NCBI GenBank assembly: GCA_034437275.1
Contig: DAOTUD010000141.1
Location: 48,823 to 112,822, forward strand
Reading direction: 5' to 3'
Source of the DNA: TC-15 sp034437275
Lineage (GTDB): Bacteria > Chloroflexota > Anaerolineae > Aggregatilineales > Aggregatilineaceae
DNA: 64,000 bases
Shown here: in pieces, positions 36,151 through 45,319 of the stretch
Numbering within the stretch: the first letter of the stretch is position 1
Layout: each line of letters begins with the position of its first letter
Notes under the pieces: generated by a model
What the model saw: the letters and a program-made list of their open reading frames with translations, nothing else
Databases searched by the model: none
Told to the model about the DNA's origin: nothing
Made by a program: the position numbers and the translations under genes

Positions 36151-37095
36151 TCACGCCGATGCCAGCCGGTGCCAGGCGGCGTACAAGTCCTCGGCCAGGA
36201 TGCGCACACAGTCGCGCCCGCGCTCCTCATTCTCGAGCGCCGCCAGCCAGGCTTTCGGAATCGCGCGCGCCCCATGCCGCGCCCCGGCAATCGCCCCGGC
36301 GATGGCGGCGATGGTGTCGGCATCCCCGCCCAAACTGACCGCAAAACTCACCGCTTTCTCAAAGCTGTTCGGGTAGCGCAGCACGCAGTACAGCCCGGCA
36401 GGCACACACTGCTGCACCGTCAGACGGTTCCCACCCAGCGCCTCGACCACTTCAGGCGGACTGGGCCACACTTGCAGCAGTTCATCGATCTGCGACAGGT
36501 GCGGCAGCAGCGGCACGTAGATCGTCGCCGCGAGGGTATCCTGCACCGTCTCGAACAGGCGGCGCGGGGTCTCGTTGCGCAGCGCCAGCGCCACCGCCAG
36601 CGCGACCGTCACCGCCCCGGCCTCGCCGAGGGGGTGCGCATGGGTCGGACGCGCCGACAAGGCCGCCGCTTCGATCAGGTCATCCAGGACATCATGGTAA
36701 AACAGTCCAACCGGGGCCGCCCGCGCCGATCCCCCCATCCCGTATGATCCATCCTCAAACACGATCCGGTTCGCATCGCGCCAGTCGCGCCCCTGCTGCA
36801 GCGCGTACATCACCTCCAGCGCGCCGGGGTTGTACCCGCGCATCGGGCTGAGATGCGCCCCGAAGCGCGCCGCTAAATCGTCCGGGTCGACCTCGCCCAC
36901 CTCCAGCAGCGATTCGGCCACGTTGATCATCATCTCGGTGTCTTCGGTGTAGAACCCGCCGAGCATCTCCTGCCCGATGGCGTCCTGGTCCAGCAGTTCC
37001 TCCGGGGTGCGCTCTTTGGCCGGACGTCCCAGCGCGTCGCCGGTCATCAACCCCAGCAGCGCCCCCGCAAATTGATCTTTGATCCTGGCTGTCAT
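36151..37095 (-). CDS. ADP-ribosylglycohydrolase (ARH/DraG family)
   Basis: Hydrolyses ADP-ribose from proteins or small molecules. The 314-residue helical protein shows the metal-binding motifs GDALGRPAKE near the start, FYTEDTEMM (usual YTDDT; one Asp is Glu) and SLGGDADTIAAIAGAIAGARHG near residue 250. The ATG at 37095 overlaps the upstream stop as ATGA, so it is translationally coupled to a phosphoribosyltransferase-like gene. The pair points to nucleotide or ADP-ribose salvage. It could also be a tri-ADP-ribosyl or crystallin-like member of the family. Confidence 0.9.
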   Translation of the reverse strand: MTARIKDQFAGALLGLMTGDALGRPAKERTPEELLDQDAIGQEMLGGFYTEDTEMMINVAESLLEVGEVDPDDLAARFGAHLSPMRGYNPGALEVMYALQQGRDWRDANRIVFEDGSYGMGGSARAAPVGLFYHDVLDDLIEAAALSARPTHAHPLGEAGAVTVALAVALALRNETPRRLFETVQDTLAATIYVPLLPHLSQIDELLQVWPSPPEVVEALGGNRLTVQQCVPAGLYCVLRYPNSFEKAVSFAVSLGGDADTIAAIAGAIAGARHGARAIPKAWLAALENEERGRDCVRILAEDLYAAWHRLASA

Positions 37096-37685
37096 TGGTT
37101 TAACCACTCCTCCACTGTAGCGCGCATCGGGGACGGGAGCACGCCGGCGGCCTCCAGGGCCGGCAGCAGTGCGCCCAGCGCCAGCACTTGCCGCACCCGG
37201 TACCCAACGGCCTCCAGTTCCGCGCGCGCGCCGCGTTCCAGGTCCAGCACGGCCAGCACCGCGCTCACGTCCAATCCGACGCGCCGCGCCAGCGCCGTGA
37301 TCGCGCCGGCCTGCGCCGCGTCGATCAGCACATCCGACAGCAGCAGCGTGGGATGCCCGACATCATACGCGCCCTCGATGGCAAACGCCGCCGTATAGTC
37401 GCGCACCTCGCCATAGGGATACACCACCGGCAGATCGGCCCGCAGCCCCAGCGCCACCCCGACCGGCGTCGCGTCGACGGTGGTCAGCAGCCGGTCGGCG
37501 GGGATGCCGTCCAGCAGCGGTTCGAGCGCCACCGCCACCTGTTCCAGCAGCGCCGGGTACGACGGCAGCCAGCGCAGGTTGGCCGCCATCGGCCACACCG
37601 CCCCATCCGGCTGCACGAACCGCCCAAACTGGATCAGCCCGGCCTGGGCCAATGCCTGTCCTAAGTCCTCGTGTGTGGTCGCCAT
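37092..37685 (-). CDS. phosphoribosyltransferase-like protein (orotate PRT type)
   Basis: The 197-residue protein follows the type I PRT layout. The start is typical of PyrE (DLGQALAQAGLIQFGRFV). The PRPP-loop region reads LLLSDVLIDAAQAGAITALA, in place of the usual VVDDVITTGGT, so the acidic pair is weakened. Text such as VALGLRADLPVVYPY is family-like. It may bind PRPP without pyrE activity. The stop overlaps the next start by ATGA. GGGAG lies 8 bases before the ATG at 37685; a longer start at 37718 is possible but lacks support. Confidence 0.7.
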   Translation of the reverse strand: MATTHEDLGQALAQAGLIQFGRFVQPDGAVWPMAANLRWLPSYPALLEQVAVALEPLLDGIPADRLLTTVDATPVGVALGLRADLPVVYPYGEVRDYTAAFAIEGAYDVGHPTLLLSDVLIDAAQAGAITALARRVGLDVSAVLAVLDLERGARAELEAVGYRVRQVLALGALLPALEAAGVLPSPMRATVEEWLNQ

Positions 37686-37784
37686 ACGCGCCCCGCTCCC
37701 TCCAGGTTGCCCTACCATAGCAAACAGGGGCGTATTGCCTGATTACGCCCCTGCCCTATTTTAGCGCGATTTTGTTCCCGGCGC

Positions 37785-39470
37785 TTAGCGGTCCACGTAG
37801 CGCCCCGCCAGCCGGATCAACTCGACGAATTCGGCCACGTCCGCGCTGCCGCCCATCTCATCGACCAGCGGTTCGGCCAGCACCAGCACATCCATGTAAC
37901 TGCCGTCCTGCGCCCAATAGCTCTCGCGCAGCAGTTCGCTGAATTCCGCGACCGCCGCGTGCAGCCGGAAGCTGGCCGGGGCCGCGTCCAGGCTGGGCAG
38001 CAGTTGGTCGACGGCGATATCCTGGCTGACCTCGACGACCTCGTCGGTGCGCGCGTCACGATAGCGGATGTACGCCGTCGCCACCACGCCCTGCACGTCG
38101 TCGCCTTCCAGCGCCAGCTCGTACAGCGCGGTGATGCTGTGCCCGGCCCCGATCTCGCCCGCGTCAACGGTGTCATCACGGAACTGATCGTCGGCAATGG
38201 CGCGATTCTCGTAGCCGATCAGGCGGTAGCGGTCGGCCACGTCCGGGTTGAACTCGACCTGAATCTTGGCGTCATACGCGATCACTTGCAGCGTGCCGGT
38301 CATGTTATACACGAACACCCGCCGCGCCTCGCGCAGGTTGTCCACGTAGTAGTAATTGCCGTTGCCGTCGTTGGCGAGCTGCTCCATCATCACGTCATTG
38401 TAATTACCCATCCCGAAGCCAATCGTGCTCAGCGTGATGCCGTCATCGACCGCACCGGACACCATCGCCAGGATTTGATCGGGTCCGGTCGGGCCGACGT
38501 TGCCCACGCCGTCGCTCAGCACAATCACGCGCGTGTTCTCGCCCGCCTGTTTGTGCTGCTGCGCCATCTGGTAGCCCAACTGCAAGCCTCCGGCCAGCGC
38601 CGTACTGCCGCCAGGACCGAGCGCATCAATCGCCCGCATGATCGTGTCCGCGTTGCTGGCCGGGGTCGGATCGAGCACAACATACGGCGAACTGGCATAC
38701 ACCACGATCCCCACGCGGTCATCGGGCCGCAGTTCGTCCACCAGCAGCGCCAGCGCCTTCTTGACCAGCTCCAGCCGGTCGCCGCGATCCATGCTGCCCG
38801 ATACGTCGATCACGAAGATCAGTAGCGCCGGGTCGCGGTCTTCGGGCGCGATGTACCGCCCCTGGATGCCGACGCGCATCAGGTAATGCCCCTCGTAGCC
38901 GAACGGGGCCGGGGCCGCGTCCAGATGAATGGCGAACGCATCGTCACCCTGCGGCGGGGCATAGCCTACGTCGAAATAGTTGATGAATTCTTCCGGGCGG
39001 ACGGCTTCCGGCGCGGGAAGCTGCTGGGAGTCGCGCAGATAGCTGCGCGCCAGCGTGTAGGATGCGGTGTCGACATCCATCGCAAACGTGCTCAGGTTGT
39101 CGTCTTCCGTATCCAGGAAGGGGTTAACGCCGTATTCCTCGAAGAACATGGTGTCCGGCGTGGGCGGCGGGGTGCCCAGCGGGGCCGGTGTGGCCTGCGG
39201 CGCGCCACCGGTCCCCGGTGCGCCCGATGGCATCGCGGCCTGGTCCATCACCGCGTCCACCGCGTCACCCTCCAGCATCGCAGCGCTGGTTGGCATGGCA
39301 GAGAGGGCGGTCATGGTAGGCGGCGGTGAAGGGGATGAGGTAAATATCGGCGGAGGTGTGGTCGGATCGACATCCTGGGCATCATCCACACCCAGCACCC
39401 ACAGCGGCAGCGCGCAGCCCAGCGACGCCAAAGAGACGAAAAGAATAATCCAAAACACGTTGCGTTTCAT
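37785..39470 (-). CDS. VWA-domain lipoprotein (YfbK type)
   Basis: A 561-residue surface lipoprotein. The N-terminus MKRNVFWIILFVSLASLGCAL has a lipobox (SLGC). A Pro/Thr linker follows, then an N-terminal YfbK-type segment (EEYGVNPFLDTEDDNLSTFAMDVDTASY). The VWA domain (about residues 215-410) has a complete MIDAS: DVSGS, the Thr in GGSTALAGG, and Asp in LSDGVGNVG. A C-terminal domain (DUF3520-like, LIGYENRAIADDQFRDDTVDAGEIG) follows. It probably binds a partner via a metal ion at the cell surface. AGGAG lies 8 bases before the ATG, and the upstream reading has no support. Confidence 0.88.
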   Translation of the reverse strand: MKRNVFWIILFVSLASLGCALPLWVLGVDDAQDVDPTTPPPIFTSSPSPPPTMTALSAMPTSAAMLEGDAVDAVMDQAAMPSGAPGTGGAPQATPAPLGTPPPTPDTMFFEEYGVNPFLDTEDDNLSTFAMDVDTASYTLARSYLRDSQQLPAPEAVRPEEFINYFDVGYAPPQGDDAFAIHLDAAPAPFGYEGHYLMRVGIQGRYIAPEDRDPALLIFVIDVSGSMDRGDRLELVKKALALLVDELRPDDRVGIVVYASSPYVVLDPTPASNADTIMRAIDALGPGGSTALAGGLQLGYQMAQQHKQAGENTRVIVLSDGVGNVGPTGPDQILAMVSGAVDDGITLSTIGFGMGNYNDVMMEQLANDGNGNYYYVDNLREARRVFVYNMTGTLQVIAYDAKIQVEFNPDVADRYRLIGYENRAIADDQFRDDTVDAGEIGAGHSITALYELALEGDDVQGVVATAYIRYRDARTDEVVEVSQDIAVDQLLPSLDAAPASFRLHAAVAEFSELLRESYWAQDGSYMDVLVLAEPLVDEMGGSADVAEFVELIRLAGRYVDR

Positions 39471-39553
39471 GACAGTTCTCCTGATGGTCCGATTTTGTCC
39501 GGGTTCACTATCAAGACGCCATCCAACGTGTTTTGGTTCCAACCAGACCGCAA

Positions 39554-40768
39554 TCAGTCCGAATCGGCGTACCGCGCCAGCCGCCAGGCCATGCTCATGC
39601 CCCAGGTGCCGGCCCACACCGGCGCGTCGGTTTCCGCCCCACCGAAGCTGTAGCACCGGCTGCGCTCTTCGTGCGCGGTGAGTACGGTGATCCCGGTCCC
39701 CTCATCGAGCGTCACGACCGCGATCACGATGTCCGCGCTGTTTGCCGCAGCCATGCGTTTCGCCTCGGCACGCGAAAGTTCGCAGTAATCAATCGTCGCT
39801 GGGTCGCTATCGTCCACCACATGCCCGACGTGGTCCAGCAGCGCCACCAGTTCGCTGCGGTTCACTTCCGCGACCAGCACCTCCGCACCCCCGCCGTGCC
39901 GGATACGGTCCGCGATGGATTCGCCCGCCGGGCCGGTATAGCTGACCGCCAGCTTCCAGCCCTTTTGCGTCAGCAGCGCGACAAACGCATCCTCCAGCGC
40001 CTCCTTATCCACGCCGAAGATGTATTCGCCGACCCGTTCGCGGATGATGGCCTCGGTTTCGGCGATCATGCGGTCCACTTCGGCTTCAGTGTCGGCACAC
40101 GCCGTGATGCGGATGTCGGTCTGGCCGGTGTGCGCCGCCAGCCCCACCGTCGGATTGCTCCACGTCTCCAGGTCGTCGATGCGAGCGTCGATCTGGCTCT
40201 CGCCGATACCTGCCGTGCGCAGCACGCGCGCCTTGATGATGCCCAACCCGCCCATGCGTTCGCGCAGATAGGGGATCACGGTCGTCGCCAGAATCTCCTT
40301 CATCTCGCGCGGCACGCCGGGCAGGCTGATCACACTGCCGTTCTGCGCCTCAACGATGAAGCAGGGTGCGGTGCCCAACCGGTTGGTGATCGGGATCGCG
40401 CCCGCCGGGATGTAAGCCTGCACACGGTTGTTATCGCTCATGCGCGCGCCCAACTGCTTGAAACGCGCGGCGATCTGCTCCAGCAGTTCCGGCAAAAACT
40501 CCAGTTCGCGATCGGTCGCGTTGGCCACGGCCTGCCGCGTCATGTCGTCCACCGTCGGCCCTAATCCCCCGGTCGTGATCACCACGTCCGAACGCGCCAA
40601 CGCGGTGTCGATGGCATCGGCGATGCGCTCCAGGTTGTCGCCGACGGTCGTCAGGTAGAAGATATTGACGCCGATATCCCGTAACTGCCGCGCCAGATAG
40701 GCGGAGTTGGTATCCACGATCTCGCCCAGCAGCAATTCGGTCCCAATCGTCACAATTTCAACATTCAT
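39554..40768 (-). CDS. cinA: CinA-family protein with a degenerate C-terminal deamidase domain
   Basis: CinA proteins join a MoCF-type domain, an ADP-ribose pyrophosphatase, to a C-terminal NMN deamidase (PncC) that recycles pyridine nucleotides. The N-terminal part is intact (MNVEIVTIGTELLLGEIVDTNS, VITTGGLGPTVDDMTRQAV). The C-terminal domain is changed: the usual AESCTGG reads AVSYTGPAG, and the later Tyr-Ser-Asn/Lys motif is missing, so deamidase activity is doubtful. The 404-residue length is normal. It lies downstream of a cNMP-binding gene on the same strand, separated by a terminator. Confidence 0.9.
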   Translation of the reverse strand: MNVEIVTIGTELLLGEIVDTNSAYLARQLRDIGVNIFYLTTVGDNLERIADAIDTALARSDVVITTGGLGPTVDDMTRQAVANATDRELEFLPELLEQIAARFKQLGARMSDNNRVQAYIPAGAIPITNRLGTAPCFIVEAQNGSVISLPGVPREMKEILATTVIPYLRERMGGLGIIKARVLRTAGIGESQIDARIDDLETWSNPTVGLAAHTGQTDIRITACADTEAEVDRMIAETEAIIRERVGEYIFGVDKEALEDAFVALLTQKGWKLAVSYTGPAGESIADRIRHGGGAEVLVAEVNRSELVALLDHVGHVVDDSDPATIDYCELSRAEAKRMAAANSADIVIAVVTLDEGTGITVLTAHEERSRCYSFGGAETDAPVWAGTWGMSMAWRLARYADSD

Positions 40769-40789
40769 GCTCTCACGCTCCCCAAGACG

Positions 40790-40820
40790 AAAAACGCACG
40801 GCCAGTGCAACCGTGCGTTC
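40790..40820 (-). terminator. terminator between the cNMP-binding gene and cinA
   Basis: On the minus strand AACGCACGG (40819-40811) pairs with CCGTGCGTT (40801-40793), followed by TTTCG. It lies 20 bases before the cinA start, so cinA needs its own promoter or read-through. Confidence 0.82.
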
Positions 40821-40842
40821 GTTGCTCGTAAAAAAACTGGCA

Positions 40843-41334
40843 CTATTCTGGATGGCTGGGCATCCAGGTCAACTGCTCACGCAGCTGCAGGTCGGCGTTG
40901 CGAATTTTCATCGCCAGGTCAGCCGCCAGGTTGCGCATCAAGCGATAGCCAAGCTGGGGGTACGTGTCGCACAGCAGCATTAGCTTGGCGCGCGGAATGG
41001 CCAGCAGCCGGGTGTTGTGCTGGGCACAACGTGCCGCCGCCGAGCGCAGCCCCTCGTCGACCAGCGCCACCTCACCGAACGACTGCCCGCGTACCAGCGT
41101 GGCAATCGTCTGGGGACCAGCCGCTTCACGCTTGCCGATCAGCGCCGGGTCGATCTGGATGTCGACTTCACCCTCGGCGATCACGTACAGTTCATCCCCG
41201 GCAGAGTTTTCCTCAAAGATCAGTGCGTCGACCTCGTAAGTTCGCTCCTCACAAATCGACGCCACCAGCTCAAGCTGGGTGTTGGTGAGTTCGTAAAAAA
41301 TATCTGCCTGTTTGAGCACGCTGATAAAAGACAT
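40843..41334 (-). CDS. cyclic-nucleotide-binding domain protein without DNA-binding domain
   Basis: The 163-residue protein is a single Crp-type beta-roll with the cNMP-binding signature GEVDIQID, then SFGEVALVDEGLRSAAARCAQ (canonical FGExAL...R[ST]A). The phosphate-binding Glu and Arg positions (GE, RSAA) look kept. No winged-helix domain follows, so it is a sensor or effector-binding module, not a Crp-like regulator. The ATG at 41334 follows AGGAG by 8 bases. A promoter lies at 41375-41404. Confidence 0.85.
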   Translation of the reverse strand: MSFISVLKQADIFYELTNTQLELVASICEERTYEVDALIFEENSAGDELYVIAEGEVDIQIDPALIGKREAAGPQTIATLVRGQSFGEVALVDEGLRSAAARCAQHNTRLLAIPRAKLMLLCDTYPQLGYRLMRNLAADLAMKIRNADLQLREQLTWMPSHPE

Positions 41335-41374
41335 GGCCGACTCCTGCCCACGAAAAGCACTATGACATGGCGCG

Positions 41375-41404
41375 ATTGTAGCACGATCTAAAAATCCCTG
41401 GCAA
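41375..41404 (-). promoter_or_regulatory. promoter for the cNMP-binding gene
   Basis: On the minus strand TTGCCA (41404-41399) and TACAAT (41380-41375) are 18 bp apart, about 40 bases before the start codon. yraN starts divergently at 41414. Confidence 0.55.
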
Positions 41405-41413
41405 GATAGGGGT

Positions 41414-41788
41414 ATGTCCGATCCACAGCAATCCCTCGGCACGCGCGGCGAAGCCTGGGTCGCGGCCCGGCTGCGCCACGCCGGTTATACCATCCTGGAC
41501 CGCAACTGGCGGCAGCCCACCCTCGGCGAACTGGATATCGTCGCCCGGCGCGCCGATGTGGTCGTGTTCGTCGAAGTGCGCACCCGGCGCGGCTCCCTCC
41601 AGGCGGCCATCGACGCCGCCCTGCAAAGCGTCGACGCGCGCAAACAAGCCCGGCTCAGTGCGCTGGCCCAGGCCTACCTGGCGGCCCACGACCTGGAGCA
41701 CGCCGCCCACCGGATCGACGTCGCGGCAGTGGGCTATAATGGCACAGCATTTGCAATGGAGGTAATCACGAATGCCGTCGACTGGTGA
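41414..41788 (+). CDS. yraN: YraN/UPF0102 family nuclease-like protein
   Basis: The 124-residue protein has the PD-(D/E)xK-like core: GTRGEAWVAARLRHAGY, then GELDIVARR with the catalytic Asp, and VFVEVRTRR with E-x-[KR]; Arg replaces Lys in the last motif. The family's role is not settled, possibly a Holliday-junction-like nuclease. It overlaps miaA by 17 bases and is probably co-transcribed with it. No clear ribosome binding site is seen (GGGGT touches the ATG), so the start may be leaderless. Confidence 0.9.
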   Translation: MSDPQQSLGTRGEAWVAARLRHAGYTILDRNWRQPTLGELDIVARRADVVVFVEVRTRRGSLQAAIDAALQSVDARKQARLSALAQAYLAAHDLEHAAHRIDVAAVGYNGTAFAMEVITNAVDW

Positions 41789-42770
41789 CATTGACCAGAC
41801 GGACCAACCCGCCCCGCAGCCGGTCCCCGACCTGGACGACACCATCCCCGTCAAGCGCCCGCTGGTCGTGATCCTGGGGCCGACCGCCAGCGGCAAGACC
41901 ACGCTCGGCATCGCGATCGCGCACGCCCTGGGCGGCGAGATCATCAGCGCCGACAGCCGCCAGATTTACCGCCACATGGACATCGGCACCGCCAAACCGA
42001 CCGCCGCCCAACGCCGGGCCGTGCCACATCACCTGCTGGACGTGGTGCCGCCCGACCAGACCTTCACCCTGGCCGAGTACCAGCGCGCCGCCTACCGCGC
42101 CATCGACGCCGTACACGCCCGCCACAAACTGCCGCTGCTGGTCGGCGGGACCGGGCAGTATATCACCGCCGTCATCGAAGGCTGGGGCATTCCCGAAGTG
42201 CCGCCCAACCCCTCGCTGCGGGGCGAGCTGGAAGCCTTCGCCGAAACACACGGCGCGCAAGCCCTCCACGACCGGCTGCGCGAGGCCGACCCCGACGCCG
42301 CCGCGCGCATTGATTGCCGGAATGTGCGGCGCGTGGTGCGGGCGCTGGAAGTCTATCTCGAAACCGGCACGCCGATCACCACGCAGCAGCGCAAAATGCC
42401 CCCACCCTACCGCATCTTGCAGATCGGGCTGACGATGGACCGCGCGCAGCTTTACGCGCGCATCGACGCGCGGGTCGAGCGCATGGTCGCCGCCGGGCTG
42501 CTCGACGAGGTTCGCGCTCTGCTGGAAGCTGGCTATACTTGGGAGTGTCCGGCGATGAGTGGGCTGGGCTATGCGCAGTGGCAGCCCTACCTGGAGGGGG
42601 ACGCTACCTGGGACGAAACCATCGACGCCATCAAACACGCGACCCATGCCTTCGCCCGCCGCCAGTATACCTGGTTCCGGGGGCACGACAGCGGGATTCG
42701 CTGGATCGACAGCACGCGCACCACGCCGGAAACCATCATCACACAGGTCGAGGACTGGCTCTTGGGATAG
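41772..42770 (+). CDS. miaA: tRNA dimethylallyltransferase MiaA
   Basis: Adds an isopentenyl group to A37 of tRNAs that read UNN codons. The 332-residue protein has the P-loop GPTASGKTTLG, then GGEIISADSRQIYRHMDIGTAKP (the substrate motif, with DSRQ), HHLLDVVPP, LVGGTGQYI and CRNVRRVVRALEV. An N-terminal extension of about 25 residues precedes the P-loop. The start overlaps yraN by 17 bases. A membrane protein gene follows after 16 bases. Confidence 0.97.
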   Translation: MPSTGDIDQTDQPAPQPVPDLDDTIPVKRPLVVILGPTASGKTTLGIAIAHALGGEIISADSRQIYRHMDIGTAKPTAAQRRAVPHHLLDVVPPDQTFTLAEYQRAAYRAIDAVHARHKLPLLVGGTGQYITAVIEGWGIPEVPPNPSLRGELEAFAETHGAQALHDRLREADPDAAARIDCRNVRRVVRALEVYLETGTPITTQQRKMPPPYRILQIGLTMDRAQLYARIDARVERMVAAGLLDEVRALLEAGYTWECPAMSGLGYAQWQPYLEGDATWDETIDAIKHATHAFARRQYTWFRGHDSGIRWIDSTRTTPETIITQVEDWLLG

Positions 42771-42786
42771 ACAGGATTAGACACGT

Positions 42787-43599
42787 ATGGCACGCAACCG
42801 ATCAGGCCGCGTAGGCAACTTCCGCGAACGGGTCACCAATGTCGACCGGGTGACCTGGAGCATCATCGTCGCCATGTTCACCTTGATCGTGGTGGCCATC
42901 TTTCCGTATCTGACGTTCATCCCGGTGGTTTCACCGGCAGCCCAAAAAGGCCCCACCTGCACCGACCTGGCGCAACCCATCGGCGGCAACAATCGCTCCA
43001 TCCTGGCAATCAAAGGAGAGGGAGCACTCGACATCGAATTGGAGATCCTCAACGACCGGGTTCGCGCAGATGAACCCCTCAAAGTGCGCGTTATGTTCGT
43101 CAACGACAGCATCGGCCCGGCAATCCTGTACCTGCGCGACGAGCAGCCAGTGATCAGCACGGACACCAACATCGAAGGGCTGCGCTTTGCGATCTCCCGC
43201 CTGGACACGCAAACGCCGGTCAATAGCCAGGCGGCCCCCGCCGCGCCGCCGCCCTCGTACGAGTATGACAATCTGCACCTGCTTGGCTCGCGGGCGCGCT
43301 GCCACCAGGATTACACATACGACCCGCTGACCTTGCAGCAGCTTGGCATCGTGCAAAACGGGCAGTACAGCCTGCGCGCCTATTACTATGTGGCCGATCC
43401 CGGCGTGCTGCCGCTGCCTGGACCGGGCGAACCAACGCCCACCGCGACCCCCGGCTTCACCAATCAAGGAGTGTGGACCGGGCGCACGACATCCAGCGAG
43501 GAAATCTTCTCGATTCTACCACCCGCCACCGCGACCCCGCTGCCCAGCGCCACCCCACTGCCGACCAGCGGCCCGTTGCCCACCATCCCACCCGGCTAG
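42787..43599 (+). CDS. membrane-anchored protein with an external Ig-like region and Pro/Thr tail
   Basis: The 270-residue protein has a short cytosolic start, one membrane helix (WSIIVAMFTLIVVAIFPYL, about residues 24-43) and an outside region. A beta-rich segment (ALDIELEILNDRVRADEPLKVRVMFVNDS) resembles a BsuPI/DUF-type beta-sandwich. Two Cys occur outside (PTC-TD, RARC-HQ). The tail is low complexity (TPTATP, PLPSATPLPTSG). It is probably an envelope protein of unknown function, co-transcribed with miaA. Its stop overlaps a convergent gene by 4 bases. Confidence 0.62.
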   Translation: MARNRSGRVGNFRERVTNVDRVTWSIIVAMFTLIVVAIFPYLTFIPVVSPAAQKGPTCTDLAQPIGGNNRSILAIKGEGALDIELEILNDRVRADEPLKVRVMFVNDSIGPAILYLRDEQPVISTDTNIEGLRFAISRLDTQTPVNSQAAPAAPPPSYEYDNLHLLGSRARCHQDYTYDPLTLQQLGIVQNGQYSLRAYYYVADPGVLPLPGPGEPTPTATPGFTNQGVWTGRTTSSEEIFSILPPATATPLPSATPLPTSGPLPTIPPG

Positions 43600-44399
43600 C
43601 GCCCCGGACGCGATCCCAGGCTGCCGGTCAGCAGGTTGATGGCGAATACGGTCAGGCTCAGCGCCACCCCCGGCGCAGCGGATACCCAGGGCGCGGTGCG
43701 GAACACATCGCGGCCATCATTAAGCATCACGCCCCAATCCGGCGCGGCAATGTCGCCGCCATAGCCCAGGAACACCAGCGCCGCCCCGTTGAGGATCGTC
43801 CAACTGAGCGTCACCCCGGCGAAGGAGAACAGCGTAGGGGCGATATTGGGGGCGATATGCCGCCGCAGCACGCCCCAACCGCCGGCTCCCACCCCGCGCG
43901 CCGCCTCGACGAACGAATAGCCCCGCGCCTCCAGCACCGCCGCCCGCGTCACCCGCGCATAGGCCGGAATCCCCGCGATCCCCACTGCCAGCGCCACCTG
44001 CTCCAGCCCGCTGCCCAACAGCGCCACCAGCGCCAGCGCCATCAGCAGGTTGGGGATCGCCAGCAAAGCGTCCATCAGCGCCATCAGGATCGCGTCCAGC
44101 CAGCGCCCGGCATACCCGGCCAGCAGACCGATCACCAGCCCCGGCGCAAAAGTCACCCCCGCCGCCAGCAGCGCCATGCTCAGCGTGCGCCGCCCGCCGT
44201 ATAGCACCCGGCTGAATACGTCCCGCCCCAGGAAGTCGGTGCCCATGTAGTGCGTCGACGAGGGCGCTTGCAATTGCTGCACGGGCATGGCCTGGCGCGG
44301 ATCGTGGGTCGCCAGCCAGGGAGCCAGCCCCGACGCCAGACTCACCAGCGCCAGCAGCCCGATCCCGATCACCAGCCGGCGATTGACGCGCCCGGTCAC
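43596..44399 (-). CDS. oligopeptide-type ABC permease, DppC/OppC
   Basis: The 267-residue protein is a BPD-type permease with about six helices. It starts with GIGLLALVSLASGLAPWLATHDP and MGTDFLGRDVFSRVLYGGRRTL, a hallmark of OppC/DppC. The EAA motif is EAARGVGAGGWGVLRRHIAPN. It is the last of three genes on this strand; its start overlaps the stop of the upstream permease as ATGA. It pairs with the DppB-like gene and the binding protein to import peptides or nickel-like ligands. Confidence 0.93.
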   Translation of the reverse strand: MTGRVNRRLVIGIGLLALVSLASGLAPWLATHDPRQAMPVQQLQAPSSTHYMGTDFLGRDVFSRVLYGGRRTLSMALLAAGVTFAPGLVIGLLAGYAGRWLDAILMALMDALLAIPNLLMALALVALLGSGLEQVALAVGIAGIPAYARVTRAAVLEARGYSFVEAARGVGAGGWGVLRRHIAPNIAPTLFSFAGVTLSWTILNGAALVFLGYGGDIAAPDWGVMLNDGRDVFRTAPWVSAAPGVALSLTVFAINLLTGSLGSRPGR

Positions 44400-45319
44400 G
44401 ACTGCACATCCACGCGCGGATCGACGAACACGTAGAGCATGTCGGCCAGCGCGTTCACTAGGCTGTAGGTGAGCGCCGCCAGCACGATCACGCCTTGAAT
44501 CACGGGGTAATCCCGGTCATCAATCGCCTTCAGCAGCACTTTACCCACCCCCTGCCGCACGAAGATCACCTCGGTGATCACCGTCCCGCTTAGCAAAAAG
44601 CCCAGTTGCAGCGCGATGACCGCGATCACCGGCAGCAGCCCGACGCGCAAAATGTGGTCCAGCACGTCACCTTCCGGCAGCCCCTTGGCGCGCGCGGTGC
44701 GCACGAAATCACCGGCGGCGGCTTCGCGCACGCTGCTGGCCGTCACCTGGGCGATGCTCCCGGCAGTGTGGAAGCCTAGCACGCACGCCGGCAGGATCAG
44801 GTAGCGCGCGCCGCGCCCGCCTGGCCCCGGCAGCCATCCCAGTTCGGTCGTGAACACGAACAGCGCCAGCGTCGCCGTCCAATACACCGGCGTGGAAAGC
44901 GCCAGCGACGCCACCACCTCGGCGCTGTAGCGCAGCACACGCCACCGCCCCACCGCCATCAGCAGCCCAAGGCTCATTCCGGCGGTGACGGCCACCAACA
45001 GCGCACTCAGCGACAGCAGCACGGTCGGGCCGATGTTCTGCCCGATGCGCTGCGTGACCGGCTGCCCGGAGATCAACGACTCGCCAAAGTTGCCCCGGAC
45101 CAGACCGCCCATATAGTGTAGATACTGCTGCCAGATGGGGTCGTTGAGGCCCAACTCGTCACGCCGGGCGTCGATCGCGCTGTCCGGCACGCCGGCCCGC
45201 GCCAGCGTCGCGTCGACGGCGTCGCCCGGCACCCAGCGCAGCGCCACAAATGCCAGGCTCATCGCCAGCCAGGCAACCACCAACGCCGCGCCCAACCGCT
45301 GCAACACATACGCGATCAT
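44396..45319 (-). CDS. oligopeptide-type ABC permease, DppB/OppB
   Basis: The 307-residue protein starts MIAYVLQRLGAALVVAWLAMSLAFV and shows LGLNDPIWQQYLHYMGGLVRGNFGES, the OppB/DppB signature. The EAA loop is TARAKGLPEGDVLDHILRVGLLPVI. The start ATG at 45319 overlaps the binding-protein stop as TAATG. The usual two ATPases (DppD, DppF) are not in this cluster and must be shared. Confidence 0.94.
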   Translation of the reverse strand: MIAYVLQRLGAALVVAWLAMSLAFVALRWVPGDAVDATLARAGVPDSAIDARRDELGLNDPIWQQYLHYMGGLVRGNFGESLISGQPVTQRIGQNIGPTVLLSLSALLVAVTAGMSLGLLMAVGRWRVLRYSAEVVASLALSTPVYWTATLALFVFTTELGWLPGPGGRGARYLILPACVLGFHTAGSIAQVTASSVREAAAGDFVRTARAKGLPEGDVLDHILRVGLLPVIAVIALQLGFLLSGTVITEVIFVRQGVGKVLLKAIDDRDYPVIQGVIVLAALTYSLVNALADMLYVFVDPRVDVQS

